64,000 bases of DNA from Aeribacillus composti (GTDB lineage Bacteria > Bacillota > Bacilli > Bacillales > Aeribacillaceae): contig NZ_VISS01000001.1 of the NCBI RefSeq assembly GCF_007827555.1, positions 153,036 to 217,035 on the forward strand, in the 5' to 3' direction. Below the pieces are notes generated by a model. The model was not told the DNA's origin. It ran no database searches and saw nothing but the letters and a program-made list of their open reading frames with translations. The position numbers and the translations under genes are program-made. This document shows positions 54,333 to 63,911 of this stretch, in pieces. Position 1 is the first letter of the stretch; each line of letters begins with the position of its first letter.

Positions 54333-54659
54333 TTATTCTTGATTATGCATAAGACCCATTGAAGCAATATGTTTTCTAGCTTCTTCGTCGCCATGCTTAT
54401 AAATGAATTCATATACTTTTTTTGTTAAAGCATCAATCGCATCATTTTCCTTGTCATAATGATACTGTATATACGGAACATGCGCCCGGAAGAAATTTTG
54501 CCAGCTGGTAGAATGAATCTGATCGAAATACTCCCGTAACTCCGTAATTTCCTCATCATTGGCAGAAATTTGAAAATCCCACGGAGATGCTTCTCTGCTT
54601 TGGGAAATCTCACCGCTAGCTACTGATATATAATAGGTTTTTTTTGGATTTTCGGACAT
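54333..54659 (-). CDS. Conserved small protein of unknown function
   Basis: A 108-residue acidic soluble protein (SENPKKTYYISVASGEISQS, PYIQYHYDKENDAIDALTKK, ARKHIASMGL). I believe relatives occur in other Bacilli near ytkD, but I do not know the function. No signal peptide, no motif of an enzyme. ATG with AGGAGGGGG. It lies 66 bp upstream of ytkD on the same strand. Confidence 0.7.
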   Translation of the reverse strand: MSENPKKTYYISVASGEISQSREASPWDFQISANDEEITELREYFDQIHSTSWQNFFRAHVPYIQYHYDKENDAIDALTKKVYEFIYKHGDEEARKHIASMGLMHNQE

Positions 54660-54711
54660 TTATATCCCCCTCCTCTTTTTAAGTATTGCCTTATCAAAGA
54701 AAAATATTTAT

Positions 54712-54735
54712 AAAAAAAGGCTGCCTAACGCAGCC
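54712..54735 (-). terminator. Terminator of dps
   Basis: GGCTGC / GCAGCC with a 5-base loop and a seven-T tail on the minus strand. Confidence 0.88.
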
Positions 54736-54753
54736 AAAAGAGGAAGGATATAA

Positions 54754-55197
54754 TTATTTTCCAAGGAATGACTTTAACATCCAGTTATGTTTTTCAAGAT
54801 TCACTTTAATATCGAGAAGCATGTCACCAGTTGCTTCGTCATTCACTTCTTCAGCAACTTTGATTCCTTTGTCCAAATCTTGAATGATGGCGGAAAAGTC
54901 GTCAACAACTGCCTGCACCATTTGTTCTGCAGTTTCAACGCCTTCTGCTTCTTTAATAGAGGAGATTTCTAGGCTTTCTCTAATCGTAGCAACAGGTTTA
55001 GCGCCCAAAGCTAAAAGTCTTTCCGCTAATTCGTCAATATAACCTGCAGCTTCATTGTACAGCTCTTCAAATTTTTCATGGAGAACGAAAAATTGGTCTC
55101 CTTTTACATTCCAATGAAAGTTATGTAATTTTACATAAAGTACCGTCCAATCCGCAATTTGTTTATTTACGATTTGAAATAAATCTTGTTTAGACAT
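54754..55197 (-). CDS. dps: Dps-family ferritin-like DNA-protection protein
   Basis: A 147-residue Dps protein. The family signature is VKLHNFHWNVKGDQFFVLHE (about 22-41) with the iron-binding His at 31, the His at 34 relative position, and later Asp/Glu in YIDELAERLLALG. Such dodecamers oxidise iron with peroxide and shield DNA during stress and in stationary phase. B. subtilis dps (ytkB) lies in this neighbourhood. ATG with AAGGAGATGG. Confidence 0.94.
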   Translation of the reverse strand: MSKQDLFQIVNKQIADWTVLYVKLHNFHWNVKGDQFFVLHEKFEELYNEAAGYIDELAERLLALGAKPVATIRESLEISSIKEAEGVETAEQMVQAVVDDFSAIIQDLDKGIKVAEEVNDEATGDMLLDIKVNLEKHNWMLKSFLGK

Positions 55198-55293
55198 AAT
55201 CCCATCTCCTTTTTATTTAATCTTTTAGTTATACAGTACCCCTTTTTTGCACTCTTAAAACTATAAAAAAAGTTGCATCATTGCGTGTAGCTG

Positions 55294-55767
55294 TTAGCTG
55301 AACACTTTTTCCAAATCCTCTTTACTATGCTTTAGCCAATATTCCATGAGCTTTTTGGCGCCTTCTAAATCATGAAGCTTCGCTTGGCCGCATTGCAGTT
55401 CGTTTGCGGCAGGCACTTCTGTCTGCTCTACAGCATCTTTCATTGTCTCTTCCAATAAATCAATGATTTCTTTTACGGTCGGTTCCCCGCTAACGACTAA
55501 ATAAAAGCCTGTTTGACACCCCATTGGAGAAATATCAATGATATCAAAGTGATCATATTTTTCCGCATATTTGCGAATTGTAAATGCCAGAAGATGCTCC
55601 AATGTGTGAATAGCATCCGGTTTCATTGCCTGCTTATTCGGCTGGCAGAAGCGGATATCAAATTTGTTAACTACTCCATCCGTGCCGACTTTATGTACTC
55701 CGCAATGTCTGACATACGGTGCTTGCACTTTTGTATGATCCAGTTCAAAACTCTCCACTGAAGGCAT
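55294..55767 (-). CDS. luxS: S-ribosylhomocysteine lyase (autoinducer-2 synthesis)
   Basis: A 157-residue LuxS, the standard length. Zinc ligands His54 and His58 lie in HTLEHLL with the catalytic Glu57, and Cys126 in ELQCGQ completes the site; Cys84 in MGCQTG is the second catalytic residue. It splits S-ribosylhomocysteine to homocysteine and DPD, the autoinducer-2 precursor. Start at 55767, 8 bases after AAGGAG. With metK upstream it belongs to the activated methyl cycle. Confidence 0.98.
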   Translation of the reverse strand: MPSVESFELDHTKVQAPYVRHCGVHKVGTDGVVNKFDIRFCQPNKQAMKPDAIHTLEHLLAFTIRKYAEKYDHFDIIDISPMGCQTGFYLVVSGEPTVKEIIDLLEETMKDAVEQTEVPAANELQCGQAKLHDLEGAKKLMEYWLKHSKEDLEKVFS

Positions 55768-55873
55768 TCCCATCACTCCTTACATTTTCTTAGTTTCCAT
55801 TTTAACACAAAATTTTATAACATACATTTATGTTAAAATGTTGTCAAGATTCCAGAAAAAAGAGGTGCTTGCT

Positions 55874-56119
55874 GTGAAATCTGTCATGATCGCCCTTATC
55901 CGTTTTTATCAAATCTTTATCTCCCCGTTAAAGCCGCCTTCATGCCGCTTTTACCCAACATGCTCTGAATACGGGCTTGAAGCAGTGAAGCGTTTCGGAG
56001 CTGTCAAAGGCGGCTTTCTGACAGTAAAACGAATCTTGAAATGCCACCCGTTTCACCCGGGAGGATTTGACCCTGTCCCGGAAATTGAAAAAGATATAAA
56101 TAAAAAAACGAGTGAATAA
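55874..56119 (+). CDS. yidD: Membrane protein insertion efficiency factor YidD
   Basis: An 81-residue YidD (B. subtilis YtjA). It has the [19 protein letters not shown] signature with the cysteines, [19 protein letters not shown] and an amphipathic N-terminal helix ([11 protein letters not shown]). YidD helps Sec/YidC insertion at the inner face of the membrane. Start GTG at 55874 with GAGGTG upstream. The same location near luxS occurs in B. subtilis (ytjA). Confidence 0.93.
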   Translation: MKSVMIALIRFYQIFISPLKPPSCRFYPTCSEYGLEAVKRFGAVKGGFLTVKRILKCHPFHPGGFDPVPEIEKDINKKTSE

Positions 56120-56177
56120 ATGAAAAATAATGCAAAATACTACAATTATCAAATAAAGCTAAAGGGGAGCAAAAGAT

Positions 56178-56366
56178 ATGGAAAATATGATCGCTCAATT
56201 TAAACATGAAGTGAATAATGCAACAGAAGAGACGTTCCATTCTTCTGTTTGTTCTTTTTTAAATTTGTGGAGCTATGAATACGGCTCGTTCGAACATTTG
56301 CCAAACGAAATCCATCACTTATTGCATATTAGCCAATATGATATTTTAACTATCGATCATGAGTAG
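56178..56366 (+). CDS. Small protein of unknown function downstream of yidD
   Basis: A 62-residue protein (MENMIAQFKHEVNNATEETF, FLNLWSYEYGSFEHLPNEI, LLHISQYDILTIDHE) with a strong ribosome site AAAGGGGAG. It is acidic with no membrane helix. I know no family. It ends 8 bp from the convergent menE stop. The ribosome site and codon use argue it is real. Confidence 0.6.
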   Translation: MENMIAQFKHEVNNATEETFHSSVCSFLNLWSYEYGSFEHLPNEIHHLLHISQYDILTIDHE

Positions 56367-56373
56367 CCAAAAA

Positions 56374-57828
56374 CTACAGCCATTCTTTTAGTTTTCTCCT
56401 GAGCAGCTTTTTAGATGCATTTCGTGGCAGAGATTCAACAAATGTAAATCCTTTTGGAACTTTGTATTTTGCCAGCTTTTTCAAACAAAATTGCCTTAAT
56501 TCTTCTTCAGACACCTCTTCGCTTCGGACGACAAAAGCATGGGGAACTTTTCCCCATTTTTTATTTTCTTTTCCTACCACTCCTACATCTTTTACGGAAG
56601 GATGCGACAAAATAACTGCTTCAACCTCCGCCGGATAAATGTTTTCTCCTCCCGAAACAATTAAATCGGATCGGCGATCCAATACATATAAAAATCCTTC
56701 TTCATCCAGATAGCCTAAATCTCCAGTATAAAACCAGCCGTCACGTATAGCTTCGTTTGTTGCGTCTGGACGATGTAAATACCCCGGTGTAACATTCGGT
56801 CCTTTTACTACAATTTCTCCTTCTTCATTAGGGGAGCAGTCCTTGCCGTCTGCTACGATCCGAATTTGAGCTGGAAACAACGGTTTTCCCGCAGATCCGA
56901 GTTTTGAAAAGCAAAATTCAGGGGCTAATGTGGCAATTTGCGAACACGTTTCCGTCATCCCATATGTTTGAAAAACGGGAATTTCTTTTTCACGGCATTG
57001 TTCAAGAATCAGCCGCGGGGCAGGACCTCCTCCTAAAAGCATGCAGCGAAACGATTTCGGATACGTGTCACTTCCTAATTCCTGCAGCATGTCATTCAGC
57101 ATGGCCGTAACGACGGAAGCAATCGTAACTCCTTCATTTTTGATCGCTCTGTTTGCTTCTTTCGCTGAAAATGAAGAATGGAGAACAATTCCGATTCCAT
57201 AAATGACGCTGCGCATCAAAATTGACAGTCCGCTTATATGAAAAAGAGGAACTGCCAAAAGCCAGCAATCGCCGTCCTTCAGTCCAAGATTCAGCACAGA
57301 ACCGATCGCACTCCACCAATGATTCCCAAATGTTTGCTGAACTCCTTTCGGTTTTCCTGTTGTTCCAGACGTATACATAATCGTTGCCACGTCATCTAAA
57401 ATAAAGCTGTCATCTAATGCTGCTTCCTTTTCATCACAAAGCTTCAACTCTGATAATGTAATAACTTTTTTACCGGGAAAATGAACCGATAATTCATCAT
57501 CACAGATAACGCATTTTATATTCGCATCATTTATTTGCCATAATAATTCTCCAGCTGTTAGTCTAGTATTCAAAAGAACATTGACCGCACCGAGATACAT
57601 TAAAGCATGAATATTAATGACCATTTCTAAGCTGTTTTTCATTAAAAGCCCGACTGTATCTCCACGCTTGATATCTATTTGATGCAGCTGTCTTGCTCTT
57701 TTTTCAACAAGCTGATGCAAGTCCAAAAATGAATAATTTTTCCCCTCATAACGAATGGCCAATCGGTCCGGAGTCAAAAAAGCTCGCTGTTTAAGCCAAT
57801 TCGGTGTTTCATTTCGATTTGCACTCAT
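56374..57828 (-). CDS. menE: o-Succinylbenzoate-CoA ligase
   Basis: A 484-residue adenylate-forming ligase that activates o-succinylbenzoate with CoA in menaquinone synthesis. The AMP motif is IMYTSGTTGKPKGVQQ (about 150-165), then FQTYGMTETCSQ and the hinge YTGDLGYLDEEGFLYVLDR (about 370-388) and the final KVPKGFTFVESLPRNASKK with the adenylating lysine. Start ATG with GAGGTG. It is the last gene of the men operon here; menC, normally downstream, is absent. Confidence 0.95.
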   Translation of the reverse strand: MSANRNETPNWLKQRAFLTPDRLAIRYEGKNYSFLDLHQLVEKRARQLHQIDIKRGDTVGLLMKNSLEMVINIHALMYLGAVNVLLNTRLTAGELLWQINDANIKCVICDDELSVHFPGKKVITLSELKLCDEKEAALDDSFILDDVATIMYTSGTTGKPKGVQQTFGNHWWSAIGSVLNLGLKDGDCWLLAVPLFHISGLSILMRSVIYGIGIVLHSSFSAKEANRAIKNEGVTIASVVTAMLNDMLQELGSDTYPKSFRCMLLGGGPAPRLILEQCREKEIPVFQTYGMTETCSQIATLAPEFCFSKLGSAGKPLFPAQIRIVADGKDCSPNEEGEIVVKGPNVTPGYLHRPDATNEAIRDGWFYTGDLGYLDEEGFLYVLDRRSDLIVSGGENIYPAEVEAVILSHPSVKDVGVVGKENKKWGKVPHAFVVRSEEVSEEELRQFCLKKLAKYKVPKGFTFVESLPRNASKKLLRRKLKEWL

Positions 57829-57855
57829 GTCTCGACACCTCGATTATTGCACAAT

Positions 57856-57888
57856 AAAGCAGCTCGATGCATCGCCATCAAGCTGCTT
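57856..57888 (-). terminator. Hairpin between menB and menE
   Basis: AAGCAGCTTGATG / CATCGAGCTGCTT stem (one wobble) with a short loop, followed on the minus strand by TTATTGTGC. It could reduce menE expression relative to menB. Confidence 0.55.
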
Positions 57889-57895
57889 GTTCTTT

Positions 57896-58714
57896 TTATG
57901 GGAAACGCGGGAATTGTTTGAAATCAGGTTTTCTTTTCTCTTTAAATGCATCTCGTCCTTCTTTCGCTTCATCTGTTGTATAATACAATAATGTCGCATC
58001 CCCCGCAAATTGTTGGAGACCGGCGAGACCATCTGTATCTGCATTAAAAGCAGCTTTCAAGAAGCGAATAGCAGTTGGGCTTTTTTCCAAAATTTCTTCA
58101 CACCATTTGACAGTTTCCTCTTCAAGCTGCTCTAATGGGACAACTTTGTTGACTAAGCCCATCTCATAAGCTTCCTGCGCATTATATTGACGGCATAAAT
58201 ACCATATTTCACGAGCTCTTTTCGTACCAACAAGCCGGGCAAGCAGTCCCACTCCATATCCTGCATCAAAGCTTCCGACTTTTGGGCCTGTTTGTCCGAA
58301 AATTGCATTCTCTGATGCGATCGTTAAATCACACACGACATGCAGAACATGTCCTCCTCCAATTGCATATCCGTTCACCATCGCAATAACCGGTTTTGGA
58401 ATCACCCGAATAAGCCGTTGCAAATCCAAAACGTTTAATCTAGGAATTTTATCATCACCTACGTATCCGCCATGCCCCCGCACTTTTTGATCTCCGCCTG
58501 AGCAAAACGCTTTATCACCAGCACCTGTCAAAATAATTACACCAATTTTATCATCGTCCCGCGCATAGGAAAAAGCATCGATCATTTCCGCGACCGTTTT
58601 TGGTGTGAATGCATTATGTACATGAGGACGATTCATCGTAATTTTTGCTATCCCATTGTACGTTTCATAAATGATTTCATCATATTCTCGTTCTTTTACC
58701 CAAGGAAATCCCAT
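57896..58714 (-). CDS. menB: 1,4-Dihydroxy-2-naphthoyl-CoA synthase
   Basis: A 272-residue crotonase-fold enzyme that closes the naphthoquinone ring. The oxyanion motif is [17 protein letters not shown] (about 71-87) and the active site is [17 protein letters not shown] followed by [15 protein letters not shown] (about 156-170), the MenB signature including the aspartate. Length is normal (272). ATG with AAAGGAGG. It lies 12 bp downstream of menH in the operon. Confidence 0.97.
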   Translation of the reverse strand: MGFPWVKEREYDEIIYETYNGIAKITMNRPHVHNAFTPKTVAEMIDAFSYARDDDKIGVIILTGAGDKAFCSGGDQKVRGHGGYVGDDKIPRLNVLDLQRLIRVIPKPVIAMVNGYAIGGGHVLHVVCDLTIASENAIFGQTGPKVGSFDAGYGVGLLARLVGTKRAREIWYLCRQYNAQEAYEMGLVNKVVPLEQLEEETVKWCEEILEKSPTAIRFLKAAFNADTDGLAGLQQFAGDATLLYYTTDEAKEGRDAFKEKRKPDFKQFPRFP

Positions 58715-58726
58715 TTTTATCCTCCT

Positions 58727-59545
58727 TTAATATGTAGAAAAATGTTGGAGAAACTCATCTACTATTTTACCAAAAAATTTTGACTGTTCCACATGAACTG
58801 CATGTCCGGCCTGCGGCACGACCTTTAATTCAGAGCAAGGAATCAATTGGTTCATTTCTTTCATAATTTTGCAAAACTTAAGATCCCTTTCACCGCAAAT
58901 TAATAATGTAGGGATGTTGAAACTTTTTAATGCTCCCCACCATGAAGGTTGAACGCCAGTTCCCATTCCTTTTAAACTGTTTGCCAATCCAATTGCATTA
59001 TTTTTCAGCCGGTCCTTTCTTATTTTGTCCTTGACGGCAGGCGGGAGAGACTTTTGCGTTAAAAACAAAGGGATATTTTCCCAATGTTGTACAAATGCCG
59101 CAACCCCTTCGTCCAAAATCATTTGGGCAAGTCGTTCGTCCTGCAGCCTTCTCGCCTCTCGTTCCTTTTCAGTTTTTAATCCAGGAGAACTGCTTTCCAA
59201 TATTAAAGTCTTCACAAATTCCGGCTGTCTCATTGCAAAGCTCAATGCCAATCTTCCGCCCATTGAATACCCGAGCACATGCGCTTTTCGAATATTTAAT
59301 GAAAGCAATATTTCTTTTAGATCTTCAACTGCTTCTTCCATCCGATATCTTTCAGGATTTTCAGGCGAATCTGTTTGACCATGGCCGATGATGTCGATAA
59401 GTATAAGCTGGTATTTTTTTAAACAATTTTTCAAAAATCCCCAGGTTTCTCCGCTTCCTGTAAAACCATGAAGGAGAACAAGTGGCTCCCCCTTTCCAAA
59501 CGTTTCAACCAAATAATTCACATTTCGAACGGCCAATTTTCCCAT
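58727..59545 (-). CDS. menH: 2-Succinyl-6-hydroxy-2,4-cyclohexadiene-1-carboxylate synthase
   Basis: An alpha/beta hydrolase of about 272 residues that removes pyruvate from the MenD product. The oxyanion turn is VLLHGFTGSGETW (about 24-36), the nucleophile VLGYSMGGRLALS (serine near residue 89), the acid and base LLICGERDLKF and VPQAGHAVHVE. The stop of menD and the start of menH overlap (ATGATG); I use the second ATG (59545) for spacing, the first (59548) would add one Met. Confidence 0.93.
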   Translation of the reverse strand: MGKLAVRNVNYLVETFGKGEPLVLLHGFTGSGETWGFLKNCLKKYQLILIDIIGHGQTDSPENPERYRMEEAVEDLKEILLSLNIRKAHVLGYSMGGRLALSFAMRQPEFVKTLILESSSPGLKTEKEREARRLQDERLAQMILDEGVAAFVQHWENIPLFLTQKSLPPAVKDKIRKDRLKNNAIGLANSLKGMGTGVQPSWWGALKSFNIPTLLICGERDLKFCKIMKEMNQLIPCSELKVVPQAGHAVHVEQSKFFGKIVDEFLQHFSTY

Positions 59546-61275
59546 CATAACATCCTTTCTATTTCCCAGGAAACAGAACGAAGCCATTTTCTCTGTTCGT
59601 TGACTCGTGTATGTCGATTGGTCGGAATTTCAATAATATTTAATCCATCTCTATTCATGCAGAATTGAAACTCGCTTCTGAATTCTTCCCAAGTGGAAAT
59701 TTTTTTATAATGTGCACTATATAAGCTGGCTGCATATTGAAAATCTAAATTGGTCGGGGTGCCAAACAATTGTTCAAAATGCGTCTTTTCATCCGCCTGC
59801 GGCAAAAATGAAAAAATGCCGCCGCCGTTATTATTAATTAATAAAACGGTTAAGTTCAATTTATTTTGTTTTGCAGCAAGGAGTCCATTCAAATCATGAT
59901 AAAATGATAAATCCCCTATGATTAAAATAGTTTTTTCATGACTAGCTGCAGAAACCCCAAGGGCTGTCGAAACGACTCCGTCAATTCCGTTCGCTCCCCG
60001 GTTGGCATAAACCGTAATATTTTTATCACTGTTATGGAAAAACGTGTCGACATCTCGAATCGGCATGCTGTTTCCTACAAATACATTGCAGCGATCCGGG
60101 AGCAATTTTTGCAATTCGACATATACCGTTCCTTCAAATAAAGAATCTTCCTCAATGACCGGCGTTGACAAATACTCTCGAAAGAGATTGTTTACTTGTT
60201 TCCATTTTTTGCACCAGGATGTTTCCTGTTTATCTTTACATTTTTTGATCAGCATTTCACATAAATAGGCTTCATCACTGTGAACATGTTCTGCTGATAA
60301 AGTAGGATCGCGATAACCGCCATCACCATCAACCACAATTTGCTTTATTTCAGGATGGTCTCTTAACAATAGAAACAGCGGTTTTGAGACGGGCATTGCA
60401 CCAAAACGAAGGACGACATCAGGTTTCAGATACGCTTTCTTTCCCATCGTTTTTAAAATGGAATCATAACAATCAATAATATAATGTTTAGAATGTTCGC
60501 CAAAGCGTAAATTGGACAACGGATCCGCTAATATCGGGAATTTCAATTTCTCTGCTAGTGCCAAAACTTGTTCACGAAACTCTTTGTTATGTAATTCCCC
60601 GCATACAATAAGTCCTTTCTCGCTTGAATCGATTTCATCCACAATCCGTTCAATTTGCTCATGTTCGACTAGCTTTTTTGTTTCCACCACTGGCTCAATA
60701 TGAAGAGACTTCTGCAATTGATGGATTTTCGATAGATCGGGCAAAAGCGGCTCTCGGAAAGGTAAATTGATATGGACTGGTCCTTTCGGATTTTCATTTG
60801 CAGTTTGGACCGCCCGTTGAGCGATATTTTTTATATATAACAGCATCGTTTGACTGCTTTCAGGAAGAGCGCAATCAACAAACCATTTCACATAGTTCGA
60901 ATACAGATGAATTTGATCAATTGCTTGTGGAGCTCCAATATCCCGCAGCTCATGAGGTCTGTCAGCCGTTAAAATCACAAGAGGGATGCGTGAATAATGG
61001 GCTTCTATGATAGCTGGATAATAGTTTGCTGCAGCTGTTCCTGATGTGCAAAGCAAAGCAATAGGTTTTCTTTGTTTTTTAGCCAATCCAAGAGCAAAAA
61101 AACCTGCAGATCGTTCATCAATATTAATATAAGTATGTATTTTCGGATGCTCTGCAAATGTGATCGCAAGCGGGGTAGATCGTGAACCTGGGCTAATCAC
61201 AACTTCAGAAATACCTTTTGTAATTAATCCATTTACAAATGCAATGACATAGTCAGATAGATTTTTATTTTTCAT
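59545..61275 (-). CDS. menD: SEPHCHC synthase (menaquinone synthesis protein MenD)
   Basis: A 576-residue thiamine-diphosphate enzyme condensing isochorismate with 2-oxoglutarate. The N-terminal region is SRSTPLAITFAEH with the catalytic glutamate in the GTAAANYYPAIIEAHY region; the ThDP site is IIGDLSFYHDLNGLLAAKQN followed by LLINNNGGGIF (about 440-470). Length is normal. Its start lies within the end of menF (11-bp overlap) and its stop overlaps menH. Confidence 0.97.
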   Translation of the reverse strand: MKNKNLSDYVIAFVNGLITKGISEVVISPGSRSTPLAITFAEHPKIHTYINIDERSAGFFALGLAKKQRKPIALLCTSGTAAANYYPAIIEAHYSRIPLVILTADRPHELRDIGAPQAIDQIHLYSNYVKWFVDCALPESSQTMLLYIKNIAQRAVQTANENPKGPVHINLPFREPLLPDLSKIHQLQKSLHIEPVVETKKLVEHEQIERIVDEIDSSEKGLIVCGELHNKEFREQVLALAEKLKFPILADPLSNLRFGEHSKHYIIDCYDSILKTMGKKAYLKPDVVLRFGAMPVSKPLFLLLRDHPEIKQIVVDGDGGYRDPTLSAEHVHSDEAYLCEMLIKKCKDKQETSWCKKWKQVNNLFREYLSTPVIEEDSLFEGTVYVELQKLLPDRCNVFVGNSMPIRDVDTFFHNSDKNITVYANRGANGIDGVVSTALGVSAASHEKTILIIGDLSFYHDLNGLLAAKQNKLNLTVLLINNNGGGIFSFLPQADEKTHFEQLFGTPTNLDFQYAASLYSAHYKKISTWEEFRSEFQFCMNRDGLNIIEIPTNRHTRVNEQRKWLRSVSWEIERML

Positions 61276-62686
61276 TCAGTTTTCCCCCTAATGCATGCTG
61301 CATAGGTCCAAATTTGATTTCTGTCTCCCTGTATTCCTCTTCCGGCTTTGAATCTCCAACAATCCCGCATCCTGCGTACAAATAAGCTTTTTGCTCATCC
61401 AGCAGACCTGAACGGATCGCAACGACAAATTCTCCGTTGTCCTGATCATCCATCCATCCAACCGGAGCAGCATACCAGCCTCTCTCTAAAGGTTCTTCAT
61501 TGCGAATAAATGCTAGAGCAGCATCTTTCGGATAGCCGCCAAGCGCAGGGGTCGGATGCAATTTTTCTACAAAATCAATCAACGTAAAACCTTTTTTTAC
61601 GGTTCCTTCAACAGGTGTATACAAATGTTGAATATTCGGCGTTTTTAAAATCGTTGGATTGTTTTGTAGTTGCACTTCTTGGCAATATTCACGGAACACT
61701 TTTTCGATCGCTTTTACAACAATTTGATGTTCATGAATGTTTTTTGTATCTGAAAGCAGCATCTGAGCGTATTCTTCGTCTGCCTCCACTGTTTTTCCTC
61801 TTTTAATTGATCCTGCTACACATGCAGACTGAACCTTTTGGTCTCTCTTGCTTACAAGCCGCTCAGGAGTTGCGCCAACGAACGTTTTTCCTTCATTTTC
61901 AACAACAAATAAATAACAATTAGGCTGATGTTCATTTAACATTGATAAAACATAATGTATATCAATCGATCCCTCAAACTCCAGCAGCATTTCCCTTGCC
62001 AATACGACTTTCTCAAAACGGTTTTGTTTTATTTGTTCTGTTGCTTTTTCAACAGCTGCCATCCACTCTTTTTTATAAAACAAACTTTCTTTTTTGATGG
62101 TAAAATTCAAAAAAGAATTTGTGTTTTCATTTTTTTTCTTTAAGGTGTATTCATATGTATTGAAATGATTTATAATTTCATTTATATCATCAGTTGATTG
62201 AATTAACCTGTTTATAGTAGCAAGTGTGTGACGGCCAATTTTTGTAATCATGAAAGAAGGTAAAGTGAATCGTGCTTCATGAAACGGTTTCCATTTTGAA
62301 GAATTCGCATTTTTTAAAGGGTCAAAAGAAAAACCCCCAAAAAGAAGCGGACCCGTTCCAATCGGATGGGCGCCTTCAATTTGTATATGCTCTTTCCAAT
62401 CTTTCCACTTTGAATAAATGTCAAAAAAACGGTTGGAAAATTTTTTGTCTGTCGTCAATTCGAGCTCAACACCAATTCCACAAAGGATAAATGTACGATC
62501 AGGTGTCGCCCAATAAAATCTTTTCCCTGCATAAGCCGATTGAAAGCTTGAGAAAATCTGGAGCGGATCTTTCTCCTTGATTTCAAATACATAACTTAAA
62601 ATGATTGGATGGGAATATTTTTTGACATGATTGACAGCATTCGCAACTTTATCCCTCAATGTATCTGAACATGGAATTGAAACCAA
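61265..62686 (-). CDS. menF: Isochorismate synthase MenF
   Basis: A 473-residue chorismate-binding enzyme making isochorismate, the first committed step to menaquinone. The C-terminal catalytic domain has KVVLAREMLLEFEG (about 230), FVGATPERLVSKRDQKV, CVAGSIKRG and HPTPALGGYPKDAALAFIR (about 395), with the catalytic residues of the anthranilate synthase I fold. I chose TTG at 62686, 7 bases after GGAGGGA; this gives the length of B. subtilis MenF (471). The in-frame ATG 62701 lacks a ribosome site. Confidence 0.95.
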   Translation of the reverse strand: MVSIPCSDTLRDKVANAVNHVKKYSHPIILSYVFEIKEKDPLQIFSSFQSAYAGKRFYWATPDRTFILCGIGVELELTTDKKFSNRFFDIYSKWKDWKEHIQIEGAHPIGTGPLLFGGFSFDPLKNANSSKWKPFHEARFTLPSFMITKIGRHTLATINRLIQSTDDINEIINHFNTYEYTLKKKNENTNSFLNFTIKKESLFYKKEWMAAVEKATEQIKQNRFEKVVLAREMLLEFEGSIDIHYVLSMLNEHQPNCYLFVVENEGKTFVGATPERLVSKRDQKVQSACVAGSIKRGKTVEADEEYAQMLLSDTKNIHEHQIVVKAIEKVFREYCQEVQLQNNPTILKTPNIQHLYTPVEGTVKKGFTLIDFVEKLHPTPALGGYPKDAALAFIRNEEPLERGWYAAPVGWMDDQDNGEFVVAIRSGLLDEQKAYLYAGCGIVGDSKPEEEYRETEIKFGPMQHALGGKLNEK

Positions 62687-62927
62687 AGATGATCCCTCCA
62701 TAACCGAAAAATAGCTTATATTAAGATACACCTGTTCAAAATTTATGTCAACTATATTATAGAATGACACAATGCAAAACAACAAGCAAACAAACTGCCT
62801 CAGCTCTTTGATGGGGCTTGAGCATTTATTCCAATGAAAAACAATTGACACTCTTTCGACATTTTTCTAGACTAGGTTGTGGGGAATAGCTTTCGTTTTC
62901 AGAATGAAATAAAGGAGAGAACATATT

Positions 62928-63869
62928 ATGCATCCTAAAACGGAGTCACATAATGTACCCATTATAAAAGCTGAACGAGGGTTTCGGGCTTGGTGGATGC
63001 TTTTAAGACCCCATACATTAACTGCAGCATTTGTCCCCGTGATTGTCGGAACTCTTTTGGCACTGCAAGTAGGACCCATTCATATTGGACTTTTTCTTAC
63101 AATGCTTACTGCCTCGTTGTTAATTCAAACAGCCACAAACTTATTTAATGAATATTTCGATTATAAACGAGGTCTTGATACAGAAGAATCTGTCGGAATT
63201 GGAGGAGCAATTGTCCGAAATGGCTTCAAGCCCCAAACCGTTTTAAATTTAGCAATCACATGTATTGTTGTCTCTATCCTATTGGGAATTTACATCTGTC
63301 TCCAGTCAAGCTGGTGGTTGGCATTAGTCGGTTCAATTTGTATGGCAGTAGGATACTTATATACTGGAGGTCCATATCCAATCGCTTACACGCCGTTTGG
63401 CGAGCTAGCTTCAGGTTTATTTATGGGAGTCGTTATTATCCTTATTTCCTTTTTTATTCAGACAGGTTATCTAACTTCAACAGCTTTCATTCATTCGATC
63501 CCGATTGCGATCACGATCGGCGCCATCATGCTTGCGAATAACATAAGAGACTTAGACGGCGATAAGGAAAACGGAAGAAAAACATTAGCAATTTTGCTTG
63601 GCCGCCAGAATGCAATTCGATTTTTAGCAATTATGTTTATTGTTTCTTACTGTCTCATTTTTATTATGATCATTTTTGATTATTCCACATGGTGGTCTAT
63701 TCTTGCTTTTCTTAGCATTCCAAAAGCTATTCAAGCGGTGAAGCGATTTGTCGGCAAAACAAAGCCTATTGAAATGATGCCGGCCATGAAAGCAACATCG
63801 CAAACAAACACTTTATTAGGCTTTTTGCTTGCTGCAGGTTTGCTCATAAGCACCATCATATCTCAGTAG
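62928..63869 (+). CDS. menA: 1,4-Dihydroxy-2-naphthoate polyprenyltransferase MenA
   Basis: A 313-residue UbiA-superfamily membrane prenyltransferase with about nine hydrophobic segments. The first aspartate-rich motif is NLFNEYFDYKRGLDTEE (about 80-96) and the second is NNIRDLDGDKENGRKTL (about 204-220). It attaches the polyprenyl chain to DHNA, giving demethylmenaquinone. ATG with AAAGGAGAG. It is divergent from menF-D-H-B-E; B. subtilis keeps menA elsewhere, but this arrangement is common in other Bacillaceae. Confidence 0.95.
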   Translation: MHPKTESHNVPIIKAERGFRAWWMLLRPHTLTAAFVPVIVGTLLALQVGPIHIGLFLTMLTASLLIQTATNLFNEYFDYKRGLDTEESVGIGGAIVRNGFKPQTVLNLAITCIVVSILLGIYICLQSSWWLALVGSICMAVGYLYTGGPYPIAYTPFGELASGLFMGVVIILISFFIQTGYLTSTAFIHSIPIAITIGAIMLANNIRDLDGDKENGRKTLAILLGRQNAIRFLAIMFIVSYCLIFIMIIFDYSTWWSILAFLSIPKAIQAVKRFVGKTKPIEMMPAMKATSQTNTLLGFLLAAGLLISTIISQ

Positions 63870-63911
63870 GGGCTGTCCAAAAAGTCAGGGTAACTGACTT
63901 TTTGGAGCCCC
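63869..63911 (+). terminator. Terminator hairpin directly on the menA stop
   Basis: GGGGCTGTCCAAAAAGTCA / TGACTTTTTGG-AGCCCC with a 7-base loop, followed by CATTTTTTC. The left arm begins in the TAG stop of menA. The left half is shared with the remnant at 32487, so it may be a mobile-element end rather than (or as well as) an ancestral terminator. Confidence 0.65.
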
